64,000 bases of DNA, from NCBI GenBank assembly GCA_028033615.1, contig JAOFDG010000002.1, positions 1-64,000 on the forward strand, read 5' to 3'. The position numbers were made by a program, and so were the translations under genes. The number at the start of each line of letters is the position of its first letter. Position 1 is the stretch's first letter. Of this stretch, positions 1-9,566 are shown one piece after another. The stretch is from Verrucomicrobiales bacterium. GTDB taxonomy: Bacteria > Verrucomicrobiota > Verrucomicrobiia > Verrucomicrobiales > DEV007. The notes under the pieces are model-generated. The model ran no database searches, had not been told where the DNA came from, and saw only the letters and a program-made list of their open reading frames with translations.

Positions 1-1294
1 AAAGAAAGAACCTTGGAATTATTCGACCATTTGATGCCAATAAAATAGAAGAAAAATGTTCAATATAACTATCTTTAAAATGATCAATTAGTGTTGATTT
101 TTTTCTATCGTACCAAGTTTTAAATGTATTACTTTGTTTTTTTTCTGTAAGGCAACATTCATTTATCAGTTCATGTAATTCAGAATCTCTTAACTCACTA
201 CAAGAATTAATCTCCTGTTCAATCTTAGTGAAAGTTGAGATAATTTTTTCCGAGCTTTCATTGATACTATCAGATAACAGTTCAAACGTTTCCCTTAACT
301 TTCTATTAATTATGAATGTCGCTATTGGGATGTTCATTAATTTTTCAAAAAACTCCCTAAGCATATTATTTGTTTTTTCAAATTCTTGTAAGTCATCATA
401 TAAACACTCGGAGAGCTCATGAACTATTTCATCAGATGACAACTCTATAAGCTTTTCAATCATCTCAATATCTTCTGCCATTGAATTATCAATGCGGGAA
501 GAATCTTCAACAAACTTAGCAATCCTCTCCGTTGCGCTAGCAAGGTTGTTTTCTGCTCTGCTTAGTTTTTTACATAAAGAAATTTTTTTCTTTATGGTAT
601 CATTGATCCATTGGACAAGTACTGACAAACCCTCATTACTAGCATTTGAATTCTGGTAATATTTTGATATAGGAACCAAAAAAATCGGAACCTCATAACC
701 TAATGCATTTTTCGATGAAGCGCTGATGTATTTGGTAAAAGCCAGGTTTTCTTCATCAGTACGAAGATCTGAATGAGTTAAAACTCCTGCAAATGGTCTC
801 CTTGCAATTACTTCTAAGTCACTTATAAAATCATAAATTTCTATACTCCAAGGATCAATCGCAGGAACAATTAAAAATACAATATCTGCAACTAAATAAG
901 CCCTCTTAATCTTGTCCGAATACTCTTCAAATTGTTTAACAGAATATTCAATAAAATTGATTCTCTTTAAGATGGGCTCTGGTAAATAGCACTCTGCGAA
1001 ATCATCATCTTGAAATATTTTAGAAGTTTCGCCAAATTTCCAAATCTTCGGGCCAACCACACCTTTATCAAAGGCTGAAAAATTTCCTTCAAAAAAATTA
1101 TTAATGAAAGATGACTTCCCACTAGCATCGTCTCCAAATATTAAAATTGTAATTGGACGCGAAAGAGAATGAGCAGAGGAAATTAGTCCCCCTAAGTCAT
1201 GCTCTGGGACATTAAGATATCGCCCAGCTTGCCTAAAATTTATTAATAAATCTCGTAATCCATTATGTGAGGAAAACAAGTCATCTACCCGCAT
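1..1294 (-). CDS. Dynamin-like GTPase, C-terminus cut by window edge
   Basis: I translated the minus strand directly from an ATG at 1294; the frame stays open for 431 codons to the window edge. A Walker A motif GDDASGKS lies at residues 54-61, followed by a hydrophobic DIVFLIVPAIDPWS stretch and a G4-like THSD at residues 173-176. After the G domain comes a long, charged, mostly helical region rich in Glu and Lys. This architecture is that of bacterial dynamin/GBP-type large GTPases, which bind GTP and remodel or tether membranes. That role is inferred from the family. The classic DxxG switch is not obvious, so activity is uncertain. The C-terminus, and with it any membrane-binding paddle, lies outside the window. 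It is transcribed toward the left edge and has no visible operon partner. Confidence 0.75.
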   Translation of the reverse strand, partial: MRVDDLFSSHNGLRDLLINFRQAGRYLNVPEHDLGGLISSAHSLSRPITILIFGDDASGKSSFINNFFEGNFSAFDKGVVGPKIWKFGETSKIFQDDDFAECYLPEPILKRINFIEYSVKQFEEYSDKIKRAYLVADIVFLIVPAIDPWSIEIYDFISDLEVIARRPFAGVLTHSDLRTDEENLAFTKYISASSKNALGYEVPIFLVPISKYYQNSNASNEGLSVLVQWINDTIKKKISLCKKLSRAENNLASATERIAKFVEDSSRIDNSMAEDIEMIEKLIELSSDEIVHELSECLYDDLQEFEKTNNMLREFFEKLMNIPIATFIINRKLRETFELLSDSINESSEKIISTFTKIEQEINSCSELRDSELHELINECCLTEKKQSNTFKTWYDRKKSTLIDHFKDSYIEHFSSILLASNGRIIPRFFL

Positions 1295-1398
1295 GATAAA
1301 AGTTTAGCAGTCTCTTAGGTATATGCAAACGACGTGGCTCTTACTAAAGATAAGATTCCGTTTTTCTACTTTTAAAGAAATGATTATTAAAAAATATT

Positions 1399-2265
1399 TT
1401 AACTATTCTTAAAACCGTAAAATTCGCTGGGTTCTTCGGCCTTTACTACTTGTCGCCTTTCAATAGAGATAAGCTGGCTAACTGTGACAAAGCGATAACC
1501 TTTTGAAAGCAAACCATCCAGAGCCCTAGGCATCGCAGCAATTGTAGGACCATGTATGTCGTGTGCCAATATAATTTCACCTGCATCAGTCTCTGATACA
1601 ATTCTATGAGCCACTACTCCAGAACCAGGTCTTTTCCAATCCTCAGGATCTACTGCCCACATGATTGTGCTATAACCAAATTCACGATTAAGCCATACTT
1701 TAACTCGATTATTAATATGACCACCAGGAGGACGAAGGATTCTTGGCTTAATTCCACATGCAGCAACTATAGCTCTCTCGCAACCAAGAACTTCCGCCCT
1801 AGCTTCCTCAATGCTTATGCGACTAAGATATTTGTGATTAACCGTATGATTACCAACCTCATGCCCTTCGGCAACCATTCTTCTTATGATATGAGGGTAA
1901 CGACGTGTATTTGTTCCAACGACAAAAAAAGTGGCCTTAATATTTCTAACTTTAAGAATATCTAATAGCCTCGGAGTATGTACTGGATGGGGGCCATCAT
2001 CAAAAGTCATAGCAACGAATGGTGCTTGTGTTCTTATTCTGGAATAGGTTAGAGATCTTGCTAAGTTAGGATCAACAGGAATTGAAAATTCAGGATTCCT
2101 GAGCATGGGATTTCTTTTTGAATTCCCACTAAAAACGCCACCTTTATTACCATTACCATCCATAAACGCAGTATTGTTTTTCTCCTTATCGCTTGAGGAG
2201 CATCCAATGAATAAAGTAATAGATATAATGAAAAAAAAGAGTCGGGATATTAGTGATCTGGGCAT
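1399..2265 (-). CDS. Polysaccharide deacetylase lipoprotein (NodB domain, CE4)
   Basis: 288 residues. The N-terminus is a lipoprotein signal with lipobox LFIGC (Cys22), so the enzyme is probably anchored in the envelope. The NodB fold carries its usual motifs: TFDDGPHP with the metal-binding/catalytic Asp pair at 89-90, GNHTVNHKYLS with His140 and His144 as metal ligands, RPPGGHIN, DPEDWKRPG, and LAHDIHGPT near the C-terminus. The family removes N- or O-acetyl groups from peptidoglycan, chitin or other polysaccharides; the substrate here cannot be read from sequence. The ATG at 2265 is chosen because the signal peptide begins there. A perfect 8-bp dyad sits 4 bases upstream. It is transcribed divergently from the DUF1570-like peptidase. 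Confidence 0.9.
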   Translation of the reverse strand: MPRSLISRLFFFIISITLFIGCSSSDKEKNNTAFMDGNGNKGGVFSGNSKRNPMLRNPEFSIPVDPNLARSLTYSRIRTQAPFVAMTFDDGPHPVHTPRLLDILKVRNIKATFFVVGTNTRRYPHIIRRMVAEGHEVGNHTVNHKYLSRISIEEARAEVLGCERAIVAACGIKPRILRPPGGHINNRVKVWLNREFGYSTIMWAVDPEDWKRPGSGVVAHRIVSETDAGEIILAHDIHGPTIAAMPRALDGLLSKGYRFVTVSQLISIERRQVVKAEEPSEFYGFKNS

Positions 2266-2269
2266 AGAT

Positions 2270-2287
2270 AGTTAAGGAACCTTAACT
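2270..2287. promoter_or_regulatory. 18-bp palindrome directly upstream of deacetylase start
   Basis: The arms AGTTAAGG (2270-2277) and CCTTAACT (2280-2287) are perfect inverted repeats with a 2-base centre. The site ends 4 bases before the deacetylase ATG, inside its translation-initiation region and in a divergent intergenic gap. It could be a dimeric regulator operator or a small RNA hairpin; the tight centre favours a DNA site. Confidence 0.4.
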
Positions 2288-2367
2288 TTAGCATTGCTCT
2301 AATCTAAATCTAGAGATAAACCAAATTTTCTCATAAAAATAACCAATAGTTAAAAAGAATTAAAATT

Positions 2368-3354
2368 TTGAATTTACAATTTACGTTTTCCGTAATGTTT
2401 TCGCTATTTATAATCAATAGCGATTCAGTAGCTTGGCCAAAGAAATTTGATGCCCCACAGGTAAAATATAAGAAAACAAAATTAGAAAGTTATTATAAGT
2501 ACACAACTCAGTCATATACTATTTTTTCTGACCAAATAATACGCGAAGATATTATAGCGAGAATCGCAACTGTGGCTGAATCAGTGAATGTAGCGATGGA
2601 CCTATTTCCAATAACACTTCAGAAGAATATGAAAGATGATAATAAATCGTCTCAGATAATAAGGCTCTATTCTAATAAATCAGAATACCTTAAGTCCGGC
2701 GCTGCAAAAGGAACAGTTGGATATTTTGATGGAAGGTCAAGAGAGGTTAAAATTAATCAAGAATACTTATTAGGAGATGAGAGAAAAAAATTTAGTTTAA
2801 ATCAAAAACACCAATTTCGTGTTTTAGTTCATGAATTAGTTCATCAATCTATGGGAGACCAATTTTATGCACTACCAGTATGGATGAGAGAAGGAATAGC
2901 AGAATATTTCTCAGCCACACACTTCTCTCCTGGACGCTATAACTTTTCAATGGCAACCCAGCATATCAAAGATCAAATTCAATACTTATGTAATCTTGAG
3001 AATAAAGACGAGTTACAAGCCCCAAACTTAAGATTAATAACAATGATGTCTTCAAAGGATTGGGATAAAGATACGATCATGAATAAGGACAGAGCCTACG
3101 CTAAGTATGCTAGCTCTTTATTGCTAAGTCATTACCTAATAGAAATGTCTTCTAGGAACTTTAAAGGTATGCGAATTTTCTTGGATGAGTCATTAAAAAA
3201 TTATCATAACATCCAAATGAAGAAAAATAAAAAACCTCGAATTAATCAATCAATACTTTGGGGAGATAAGAATTTATCTAAAATAGAATTTCAAATCTAT
3301 CAATATTGGAAATCAAAAGGACTTATAATAAAATTTATAGGTAAGAGTAATTAA
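2368..3354 (+). CDS. Exported zinc metallopeptidase-like protein (DUF1570-like)
   Basis: 328 residues from a TTG start; an alternative ATG lies at 2395. The N-terminus is hydrophobic and reads as a signal peptide ending near Ala22. A gluzincin zinc site is visible: HELVH at residues 155-159 and the third ligand candidate Glu175 in WMREGIAEYF. This order, with the substrate-cleft TVGYFDGRSREVKIN segment upstream, matches DUF1570/peptidase-MA-like proteins that are frequent in Planctomycetes and Verrucomicrobia. It probably acts outside the cytoplasm, but the substrate is unknown. It is divergent from the polysaccharide deacetylase, with about 100 bases between the genes, and convergent with the cytochrome/LRR gene. 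Confidence 0.7.
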   Translation: MNLQFTFSVMFSLFIINSDSVAWPKKFDAPQVKYKKTKLESYYKYTTQSYTIFSDQIIREDIIARIATVAESVNVAMDLFPITLQKNMKDDNKSSQIIRLYSNKSEYLKSGAAKGTVGYFDGRSREVKINQEYLLGDERKKFSLNQKHQFRVLVHELVHQSMGDQFYALPVWMREGIAEYFSATHFSPGRYNFSMATQHIKDQIQYLCNLENKDELQAPNLRLITMMSSKDWDKDTIMNKDRAYAKYASSLLLSHYLIEMSSRNFKGMRIFLDESLKNYHNIQMKKNKKPRINQSILWGDKNLSKIEFQIYQYWKSKGLIIKFIGKSN

Positions 3355-3364
3355 AACTGAGGAT

Positions 3365-4384
3365 CTACTTTTTTGGCTCCTCGGGTTTATCTTCCTGTTT
3401 CGGAACTTGCCAACCCAAGTTGACATAAATTCCAGGAACAGCACTCTTGAGTTTATCTACGCCTGCTTGAGTTACACCTGTTTGCCACACATATAGTTTT
3501 TTTAGTTTCTTAAGGTTTTCAAGATTCTGTAAACCTTCATCAGTTACTTTGGTCCCATAAAGATTGAGATATTCCAAATTCTCAAGCTTACCAATTTCCT
3601 GTAGAGTCTTATCTGAAATTACAGTATTCTCTAGGTGTAATTTGGTAAGCTTCGATAACTGCCCTAAATCAGCAGCAGCCTGATCAGTAATCCCACTCCG
3701 TGAGAGATCAAGCCATGTAAGGTGATCCTTAACAGGAACCAGTAATTTGACTTGTGCATCATTAAAGCTCTTAGCAACATTTATTACATTGGCAGATAAG
3801 TATTTCGTATCTTGAGCCAACTGCATAACCAGAATCCCAGCTTTTCCAATCGCAGTTATGTCGGCACCATTCGCAGGCTGAGGTGGTTCAGGTAAGTTAA
3901 AAGCCTTCTTAATTTCTCTGGGAGGAGAATAGTCAATTGCGGCAATCATAATACCAATATCCTCAGGAACATTGACTTCGGAAATTTTCTTGTCATAGTT
4001 CGCTCCTTCGGCAATCCACCAACTTAACATTTTCTTATGTTCCTCAGAAAGACGCTTCTTACCATCTGGGGGCATTACTTCTTCATCATCTATTGGAAGC
4101 ATAATCCTCTCAATCATCATGCTTTCATCAATATCGCCAGCCACAACGCTTTCGCTTTTCTTTATTTCTTCTGGATTATGTAAACGAATCTTCCCTTTGG
4201 CTTTTGAAGAGCCGTGACATGTTGTGCAATTGGAGGAGAGTATTGGTTTTATTATATGCTCATAAATCTTATCTTTTTCTGGGTCGAGTTTCCTCTTCTC
4301 TGCAGCAAAAGTCGCGCTTGATAAAAAGAATAATAAAGACATTGAAAAGGCCAATGATTGGGAGATTAAATTTTGTAGCAGCAT
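3365..4384 (-). CDS. Exported c-type cytochrome domain plus leucine-rich repeats
   Basis: 339 residues. A signal peptide covers about residues 1-28 (ending ATFAA). A single heme-binding motif CTTCH is at residues 53-57, within a SNCTTCHGSSKAKG context, followed by LMLPIDDEEVMPP-type residues near 95-106 that can supply the distal ligand (planctomycete cytochrome-C type domain). From about residue 205 there are four or so leucine-rich repeats of the LxxLxLxxTxITDxxL kind. Cytochrome-c/LRR fusions of this form are common in Planctomycetes and Verrucomicrobia. Electron-transfer partners and physiological role are not known. It has its own 139-base upstream gap and is probably monocistronic. Confidence 0.8.
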   Translation of the reverse strand: MLLQNLISQSLAFSMSLLFFLSSATFAAEKRKLDPEKDKIYEHIIKPILSSNCTTCHGSSKAKGKIRLHNPEEIKKSESVVAGDIDESMMIERIMLPIDDEEVMPPDGKKRLSEEHKKMLSWWIAEGANYDKKISEVNVPEDIGIMIAAIDYSPPREIKKAFNLPEPPQPANGADITAIGKAGILVMQLAQDTKYLSANVINVAKSFNDAQVKLLVPVKDHLTWLDLSRSGITDQAAADLGQLSKLTKLHLENTVISDKTLQEIGKLENLEYLNLYGTKVTDEGLQNLENLKKLKKLYVWQTGVTQAGVDKLKSAVPGIYVNLGWQVPKQEDKPEEPKK

Positions 4385-4523
4385 AAAAGATTTCTATTTA
4401 GCGGTTTACTTCCTTAAACTTTGGAAAATTACTTTAAAAGTAAATTAATTTTGTGTGCGTCTCATAAATAAGTCAATTACACAAAATAAGGTTTTAAGAA
4501 AAACTAAGAACATAATAGTTTGA

Positions 4524-5975
4524 CTATAAAATTTTATTGCGTAGCAAATCTCCTATAATTTTAGGATTTGCTTTACCCTTGCTTAATTTCATTACCTGAC
4601 CAGTAAGCCAATTGATGAGCTTATCATTACCGGCTTTAATCTCTGCAACCTTTTCCGGGTTTTTACATATGACCTCATCAACCATAGACTCAATTTCACT
4701 CGAATCCGCAGGTTCAAAACCAAGATCCTTGATTACATTTTCGGGGTCTTTTTGAGAATTTTCAAATATAACAGAGAAAACTTCCTTCGCCTGATTGTTG
4801 GAAATCTTCCCAGATTCTATTTCATTGACTAAAAATGCTAACTTTGAAGGGCTCACAGGACATTGGCTGATTTTCAGATCATGCTCATTCAAGACTGCTA
4901 GAACATTATTAATGACCCAATTAGCAATCTTCTTTTTGAAATCTGAATGTTTGGCAGACTCCTCGAAGTATTCAGCCAAGTGTTTATCACTTGATAAGAC
5001 ACTCGCGTCATACTCACCTAAGGAAAATTCATCTATGAATCTTTTTGTTTTCTGATGCGGTAATTCAGGCACCAGCTTTTTGGCTTTTTCAAGAATCTCC
5101 GAAGTGTGCACAGGTAAGAGGTCTGGATCTGGAAAGTATCTATAGTCATGAGCATCTTCTTTAGTTCTCATGAGCTGAGTTTTCCCAAGGTCATCATCCC
5201 ACCTTCGAGTAGACTGAATTAATTCACCTCCGTTATCAGAAACTTTTATTTGCCTATCAATTTCATAATGTAACGCACGTCTTACTGCGCTGACTGAATT
5301 CATGTTTTTTAATTCAATTTTAACGCCGAGCTCTTCTTGATCTGGAGGCCTAATAGAAACATTAACATCACATCGCATCTGACCTTTTTCCATATCAGCA
5401 TCCGAAAGGTCACCATAAATTAATATTTGCCTAAGTGAATTTAAATAAGCAAACGCTTCTTCTGGGGAATCAATTTCAGGCTCACTAACAATTTCCATTA
5501 GTGGAGTTCCGGCACGATTGAAATCAATAGTAGTACCACTTTCGGCATGAGTACTTTTTGCAACATCTTCCTCCAAATGAATTCTTGTCAAACCAACTAC
5601 CTTATCAAGATTAATGATATCTTTCTGAAAATCCTTTGGATAGCAATGGTTATAAAGAGACACACCTCCACCCATACATAGAGGAAGATCAAATTGGCTA
5701 ATCTGATAATTTTTTGGCATGTCAGGATAAAAATAATTTTTTCTATCCCACTTACTAACTGGAGGAGTTTCACACCCCAACATTAAACCAGCAAGAATCG
5801 TTCGCTCAATAGCTCCGCCATTTAATACGGGCAAAGCACCAGGTAATCCAAGACAAGTAGGGCATGTGTTTTCATTAGGTTCTGCTCCATATTCTACGGG
5901 GCATGGACAAAACATTTTACTTTCAGTTTTCAACTGAACGTGTACTTCAAGGCCTATTGTTGTGATGTAATTCAA
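4524..5975 (-). CDS. gatB: Asp-tRNA(Asn)/Glu-tRNA(Gln) amidotransferase subunit B
   Basis: 483 residues, full length for GatB. It opens with GLEVHVQLKTESKMFCPC and has the family signature YFYPDMPKNYQISQFD near residues 90-106. The Glu/Asp-tRNA kinase-like core is followed by the C-terminal GatB/YqeY tRNA-binding helical domain (GNDKLINWLTGQVMKLSKG). It phosphorylates and transamidates mischarged Glu-tRNA(Gln) or Asp-tRNA(Asn) together with GatA and GatC, which are not in this window. The start is TTG at 5975; no ATG fits. It is the last gene of an aroC, cvpA-like, gatB unit, with 26 bases from the preceding gene. Confidence 0.97.
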   Translation of the reverse strand: MNYITTIGLEVHVQLKTESKMFCPCPVEYGAEPNENTCPTCLGLPGALPVLNGGAIERTILAGLMLGCETPPVSKWDRKNYFYPDMPKNYQISQFDLPLCMGGGVSLYNHCYPKDFQKDIINLDKVVGLTRIHLEEDVAKSTHAESGTTIDFNRAGTPLMEIVSEPEIDSPEEAFAYLNSLRQILIYGDLSDADMEKGQMRCDVNVSIRPPDQEELGVKIELKNMNSVSAVRRALHYEIDRQIKVSDNGGELIQSTRRWDDDLGKTQLMRTKEDAHDYRYFPDPDLLPVHTSEILEKAKKLVPELPHQKTKRFIDEFSLGEYDASVLSSDKHLAEYFEESAKHSDFKKKIANWVINNVLAVLNEHDLKISQCPVSPSKLAFLVNEIESGKISNNQAKEVFSVIFENSQKDPENVIKDLGFEPADSSEIESMVDEVICKNPEKVAEIKAGNDKLINWLTGQVMKLSKGKANPKIIGDLLRNKIL

Positions 5976-6001
5976 TTCAAAAAATAGTTGTATGTTATTT
6001 A

Positions 6002-6901
6002 TTATTGATCAAGACGAATTCGACTCTCTCTTCTAACTAGGACACCTTCCTGGTTATCGTAAATAGATTCATCAATAATCTTTTCAACTGCCAACCCATC
6101 AAGCAACTTATTAACTTCCGGATCCGATGCAATGATTTGCATTTTTGGATGATTTATCAATCCCACATGATCTCCTTTTTCTATGAGCTCTGAAACTTCT
6201 GGGTCATTCACTAGATCTTTCAAGCCTTTAGTCCTCAAAACCCGAGATACTTTTGGCTTTTTGGATAATTTTTCACCTGCAGAGTCATCTTTTAAAGTAA
6301 CAAGCAAATTCGATATTGCCCCTTTAGCACGAGCAGAAAGAGGGTCAATTTTACCAATAATATGACCTAAATGGTCTCTCTCTAATGCATAATTCCATCT
6401 TGCCCAAAAAGGTCTAGCTTCATTACTTGTACCAGGTTGCGCAGAAATTCCTGATTCAGTGTAATCTACAGAGAGTAAAGTTCCTGCAGTCCAAAGAGCG
6501 ATGCCTAAAACTAAAATTAATGCACTTGCTGGAACTAAGCTTAACACCATGCCAACTGGACCTCGAAGGAATGGTTTTTTTTCTTTTTTTGTGAAGGGAC
6601 TAATAATAAAAGCCCCAACAAGCAAACGTAAAAATAAATAGACGCAAAAAGAAGCAGTAATAGTGATTGAAAAAACCCATAAGGGTGAAGGCTCATCGAT
6701 TACATGAGAAAGGATGCTCGGCAGTTGGGGATACAAAATGAAACCACAATAAGCACCTACAAACATACAACCCAAACCAAAGAACATTCCAATGACCCCT
6801 CTTAAAAAAGCTATCAATCCTATAAGTAAGGCTAAAGAAATAGATAATATTGTAAAATTAACAGGGAATGGAAGAGCTCCATTAAAAAGGTCGGATTCCA
6901 T
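6002..6901 (-). CDS. CvpA-family-like integral membrane protein
   Basis: 299 residues. About four hydrophobic segments occupy the first half (roughly residues 13-33, 36-56, 76-97 and 114-138). A Gly-rich FLRGVIGMFFGLGC-type stretch between the first two resembles the CvpA/colicin V production family. The second half is a soluble, charged domain (residues 145-299) with repeated short helices such as GLKDLVNDPEVSELIEKG. CvpA proteins are inner-membrane proteins with a poorly defined role in envelope homeostasis. The extended C-terminal domain is longer than in E. coli CvpA (162 residues). It lies between aroC and gatB, with 32 and 26 bases separating them. Family assignment is moderate. Confidence 0.6.
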   Translation of the reverse strand: MESDLFNGALPFPVNFTILSISLALLIGLIAFLRGVIGMFFGLGCMFVGAYCGFILYPQLPSILSHVIDEPSPLWVFSITITASFCVYLFLRLLVGAFIISPFTKKEKKPFLRGPVGMVLSLVPASALILVLGIALWTAGTLLSVDYTESGISAQPGTSNEARPFWARWNYALERDHLGHIIGKIDPLSARAKGAISNLLVTLKDDSAGEKLSKKPKVSRVLRTKGLKDLVNDPEVSELIEKGDHVGLINHPKMQIIASDPEVNKLLDGLAVEKIIDESIYDNQEGVLVRRESRIRLDQ

Positions 6902-6933
6902 ATGTTAATTTATTAATTAAATGCCAGTTCAAC

Positions 6934-8022
6934 TTATTTGTTGCATTGCGCTTTGTGCCTCATGGCATGATCACAAATAACAAGTAATGCCATTGACTCA
7001 ACCATCGGAACCGCACGAGGAAGAACACATGGGTCATGACGACCTCTTCCTTTAAGTTGAGTATCTTCACCGGAGTTACTAACCGTTTGCTGCTCAGTCA
7101 TTATGGTTGCAGTAGGTTTGAATGCCACACGAAAGACTATATTCTCTCCATTAGAGATACCTCCTTGTACTCCACCAGAGCGATTGGTTTTTGTTCTTAC
7201 TCTGTCACCATCCATATAGAATGAATCATTATGGTCTTTACCCGTCATCTCAATTCCTTTAAATCCAGAACCAATTTCAAAGCCTTTCGTGGCAGGAAGA
7301 CTCATCATTGCTTTTGCTAAGTCAGCTTCTAGTTTATCAAAAACCGGGTCGCCAAGTCCAGTTGGAACCCCTTTCAAAACGCATTCAACAATGCCTCCCA
7401 ATGAATTACCCTCAGACCTTGCGACTTTTATTAGGCTGATCATTTCCTCAGCAGCCTTATGATCTCCACATCTGACAATGTTTGATTCAACGTCTTCACG
7501 ACTTAAATTTTCCAAATCAACATCAGCTTGAATATTTTGTACTGCTGAAACATGAGCTACTACCTCAAATGACTTACTGAATTGCTCCTTAATGACCTTT
7601 AAGGCTATTGCGCCAGACGCGACACGACCAATTGTTTCTCTAGCTGAAGATCTTCCTCCACCTTGCCAGTTCCTAATACCGTACTTGGATTGATAAGTAA
7701 AATCAGCATGCGAAGGTCGAAATTTCTCTGCCATTTCAGAATAAGCCTCTGGCCTCGCATCTTTATTACGGACTAAAACACATATGGGCGTACCTAGAGT
7801 TTTACCTTCGAATGTTCCAGAAAGTATCTCACATTCATCACTCTCATCTCTAGGAGTTACTATTTCACTTTGCCCTGGCCTCCTCCTATCGAGTTCCTGT
7901 TGAATGTCAGATTCAGAGATTTCTATACCAGGAGGGCAACCATCGATGACAACTCCAACCCCTCCACCATGAGATTCACCAAATGTTGTGATTCTAAAGT
8001 TATGACCAAAAGTGTTAGGCAT
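6934..8022 (-). CDS. aroC: Chorismate synthase
   Basis: 362 residues, typical length. It starts with the AroC signature [19 protein letters not shown], then [17 protein letters not shown] (second signature) and near the end [18 protein letters not shown]. It converts 5-enolpyruvylshikimate-3-phosphate to chorismate using reduced FMN, the last common step of aromatic biosynthesis. Another shikimate-pathway gene, aroK, lies elsewhere in this window. The gene leads a minus-strand unit with a CvpA-like gene and gatB. The upstream gap to the divergent DUF1028 gene contains a weak ATAGCT/AGCTAT inverted repeat (8034-8050). Confidence 0.97.
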   Translation of the reverse strand: MPNTFGHNFRITTFGESHGGGVGVVIDGCPPGIEISESDIQQELDRRRPGQSEIVTPRDESDECEILSGTFEGKTLGTPICVLVRNKDARPEAYSEMAEKFRPSHADFTYQSKYGIRNWQGGGRSSARETIGRVASGAIALKVIKEQFSKSFEVVAHVSAVQNIQADVDLENLSREDVESNIVRCGDHKAAEEMISLIKVARSEGNSLGGIVECVLKGVPTGLGDPVFDKLEADLAKAMMSLPATKGFEIGSGFKGIEMTGKDHNDSFYMDGDRVRTKTNRSGGVQGGISNGENIVFRVAFKPTATIMTEQQTVSNSGEDTQLKGRGRHDPCVLPRAVPMVESMALLVICDHAMRHKAQCNK

Positions 8023-8114
8023 TTGATAATAAAATAGCTCACTAAGCTATGCTTTCCAAATAATTACTGCTATATAGGTTCACATTCTTATGATTTTAAC
8101 TATGAATAGAAATT

Positions 8115-8846
8115 ATGATTAATTTTTTTTTACTCACTGCCTTATTATCAATAATTAGCGAAACCAAACCCAAAGTGAGTCCTGTTGCCACTTTCTCTAT
8201 AATTGCAAGAGATCCTGACACAGGTGAAATCGGAGTCGCCGTACAAAGCAGAATAGTTGCAGTCGGTGCGGTTGTACCATGGGCACAGGCTGAAGTCGGG
8301 GCCGTCGCTACACAATCTTTTGCCAATGTAAATTACGGTTTGGAAGGTCTAAAATTGTTAAAGACAGGAAAAAAGCCAAAAGAAGTGGTCGAATTGCTTG
8401 TAGAAAAAGATGAAAAGAAACATTTCAGACAAGTCGGCGTATTGTCAGCAGACGGTCAATCATTTCATTACACAGGAAAAAACTGCATAGATTGGGCCGG
8501 CGGCATCACTAAAAAGGACTATAGCGTTCAAGGAAATATTTTAGAAAGCGGTGATGTCCTGAAGGCCATGTCTGAGAAATTTGAAACTAGTTACGGCAAG
8601 GGGCCACTCGGAGAAAGGTTAATATTGGCACTAAAAGCAGGACAAGAAGCAGGTGGAGATAAAAGAGGCCAGCAATCGGCTGCGCTGCTCATAGTGAGAA
8701 AAGGTTGGGGCTATGGTGGGAATAATGACAAATTTAGAGACTTGAGAGTAGATGAACACTCAAATCCTATCGATGAGCTACAGCGTGTTTATCTGAAGCA
8801 CAGTGAACTGTTTCCTAGACCCAAAAAGTATGTCATTAAAAAATAA
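8115..8846 (+). CDS. Exported DUF1028 family protein (Ntn-hydrolase-like)
   Basis: 243 residues. A short hydrophobic N-terminus (MINFFLLTALLSIISET) looks like a signal peptide. The mature part begins ATFSIIARDPDTGEIGVAVQS and continues with VPWAQAEVGAVATQSFAN and QGNILE, the characteristic DUF1028 pattern. Family members adopt an Ntn-hydrolase-like fold; in this group the mature N-terminal residue would be the nucleophile, but no reaction is established for it here. The 3' end overlaps the ATG of the next gene by 17 bases, which suggests translational coupling. Divergent from aroC. Confidence 0.85.
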   Translation: MINFFLLTALLSIISETKPKVSPVATFSIIARDPDTGEIGVAVQSRIVAVGAVVPWAQAEVGAVATQSFANVNYGLEGLKLLKTGKKPKEVVELLVEKDEKKHFRQVGVLSADGQSFHYTGKNCIDWAGGITKKDYSVQGNILESGDVLKAMSEKFETSYGKGPLGERLILALKAGQEAGGDKRGQQSAALLIVRKGWGYGGNNDKFRDLRVDEHSNPIDELQRVYLKHSELFPRPKKYVIKK

Positions 8847-9552
8847 AACTGCACTTATTACAGGAGCTTCTAGCGGAATAGGTAAAGCATGCGCTTACGC
8901 CCTTAAGGAAGAAGGAATACGGCTAATCTTAACCGGAAGAAATAAGATTAAATTACAGGAATTGGCTAAAAAAATGGACGCCTCATTTATAGTAGCTGAT
9001 CTACAGGATGACTCTGAAGTGGAAAAATTATTTAACGAAGCTGGAACGTCAATTGATATACTTGTTAATAACGCAGGAATTGCGCCGAGCGCTTCCATAA
9101 TAGATGGAGATATTAGTTCATTTAAAGATCTATTGGAAGTCAATGTATTAGCATTAACTCATTGCTGCCAACTGGCATTGAAAAAATTCGATTCCATCTC
9201 AGGTGGGCAGATTGTTAATATTTCAAGTATGTCTGGACACAGGGTTCCTCCGAGCGGGGGGTTTTATGCCGCCACAAAGTTTGCGGTTAGAGCTGTTACT
9301 GAAGCACTAAGGTTTGAGTTAAAGGCTCAAAATAATAAAACAAGAGTAACTATGATTTCACCAGGTTTTGTGGACACCCCTCTTTTAGAAAAATACTTTG
9401 CAAGTGATCAGGAAAAACTGAAAAAACTACGACTAGAGTTAAAAATGCTAGACCCTAACGATATTGCTGAGACTCTAAAATTTATACTAAAAACTCCAAA
9501 CCACGTGGAAATTGGTGACATCTTGTTAAGACCTCAAGATCAAAAAATTTAA
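8830..9552 (+). CDS. Short-chain dehydrogenase/reductase (classical SDR)
   Basis: 240 residues from ATG 8830, preferred to an upstream GTG at 8803 because the Rossmann motif begins immediately (KTALITGASSGIGKA, the TGxxxGxG cofactor site). The NNAGIAPSAS segment and the active-site pattern Ser (NISSMSG) then YAATK (Tyr and Lys) are present. YqjQ/YdfG-type SDRs reduce or oxidise carbonyls with NAD(P)H; the substrate is unknown. The gene overlaps the DUF1028 gene by 17 bases and is followed by a MarR regulator after 52 bases, so the three may be co-transcribed. Confidence 0.9.
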   Translation: MSLKNKTALITGASSGIGKACAYALKEEGIRLILTGRNKIKLQELAKKMDASFIVADLQDDSEVEKLFNEAGTSIDILVNNAGIAPSASIIDGDISSFKDLLEVNVLALTHCCQLALKKFDSISGGQIVNISSMSGHRVPPSGGFYAATKFAVRAVTEALRFELKAQNNKTRVTMISPGFVDTPLLEKYFASDQEKLKKLRLELKMLDPNDIAETLKFILKTPNHVEIGDILLRPQDQKI

Positions 9553-9566
9553 AATAAATATCACAA

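Noticed and set aside
228-422. Plus-strand ORF of 64 codons
   Set aside because: It lies wholly inside the dynamin-like GTPase gene read on the minus strand, with no start context or family match.
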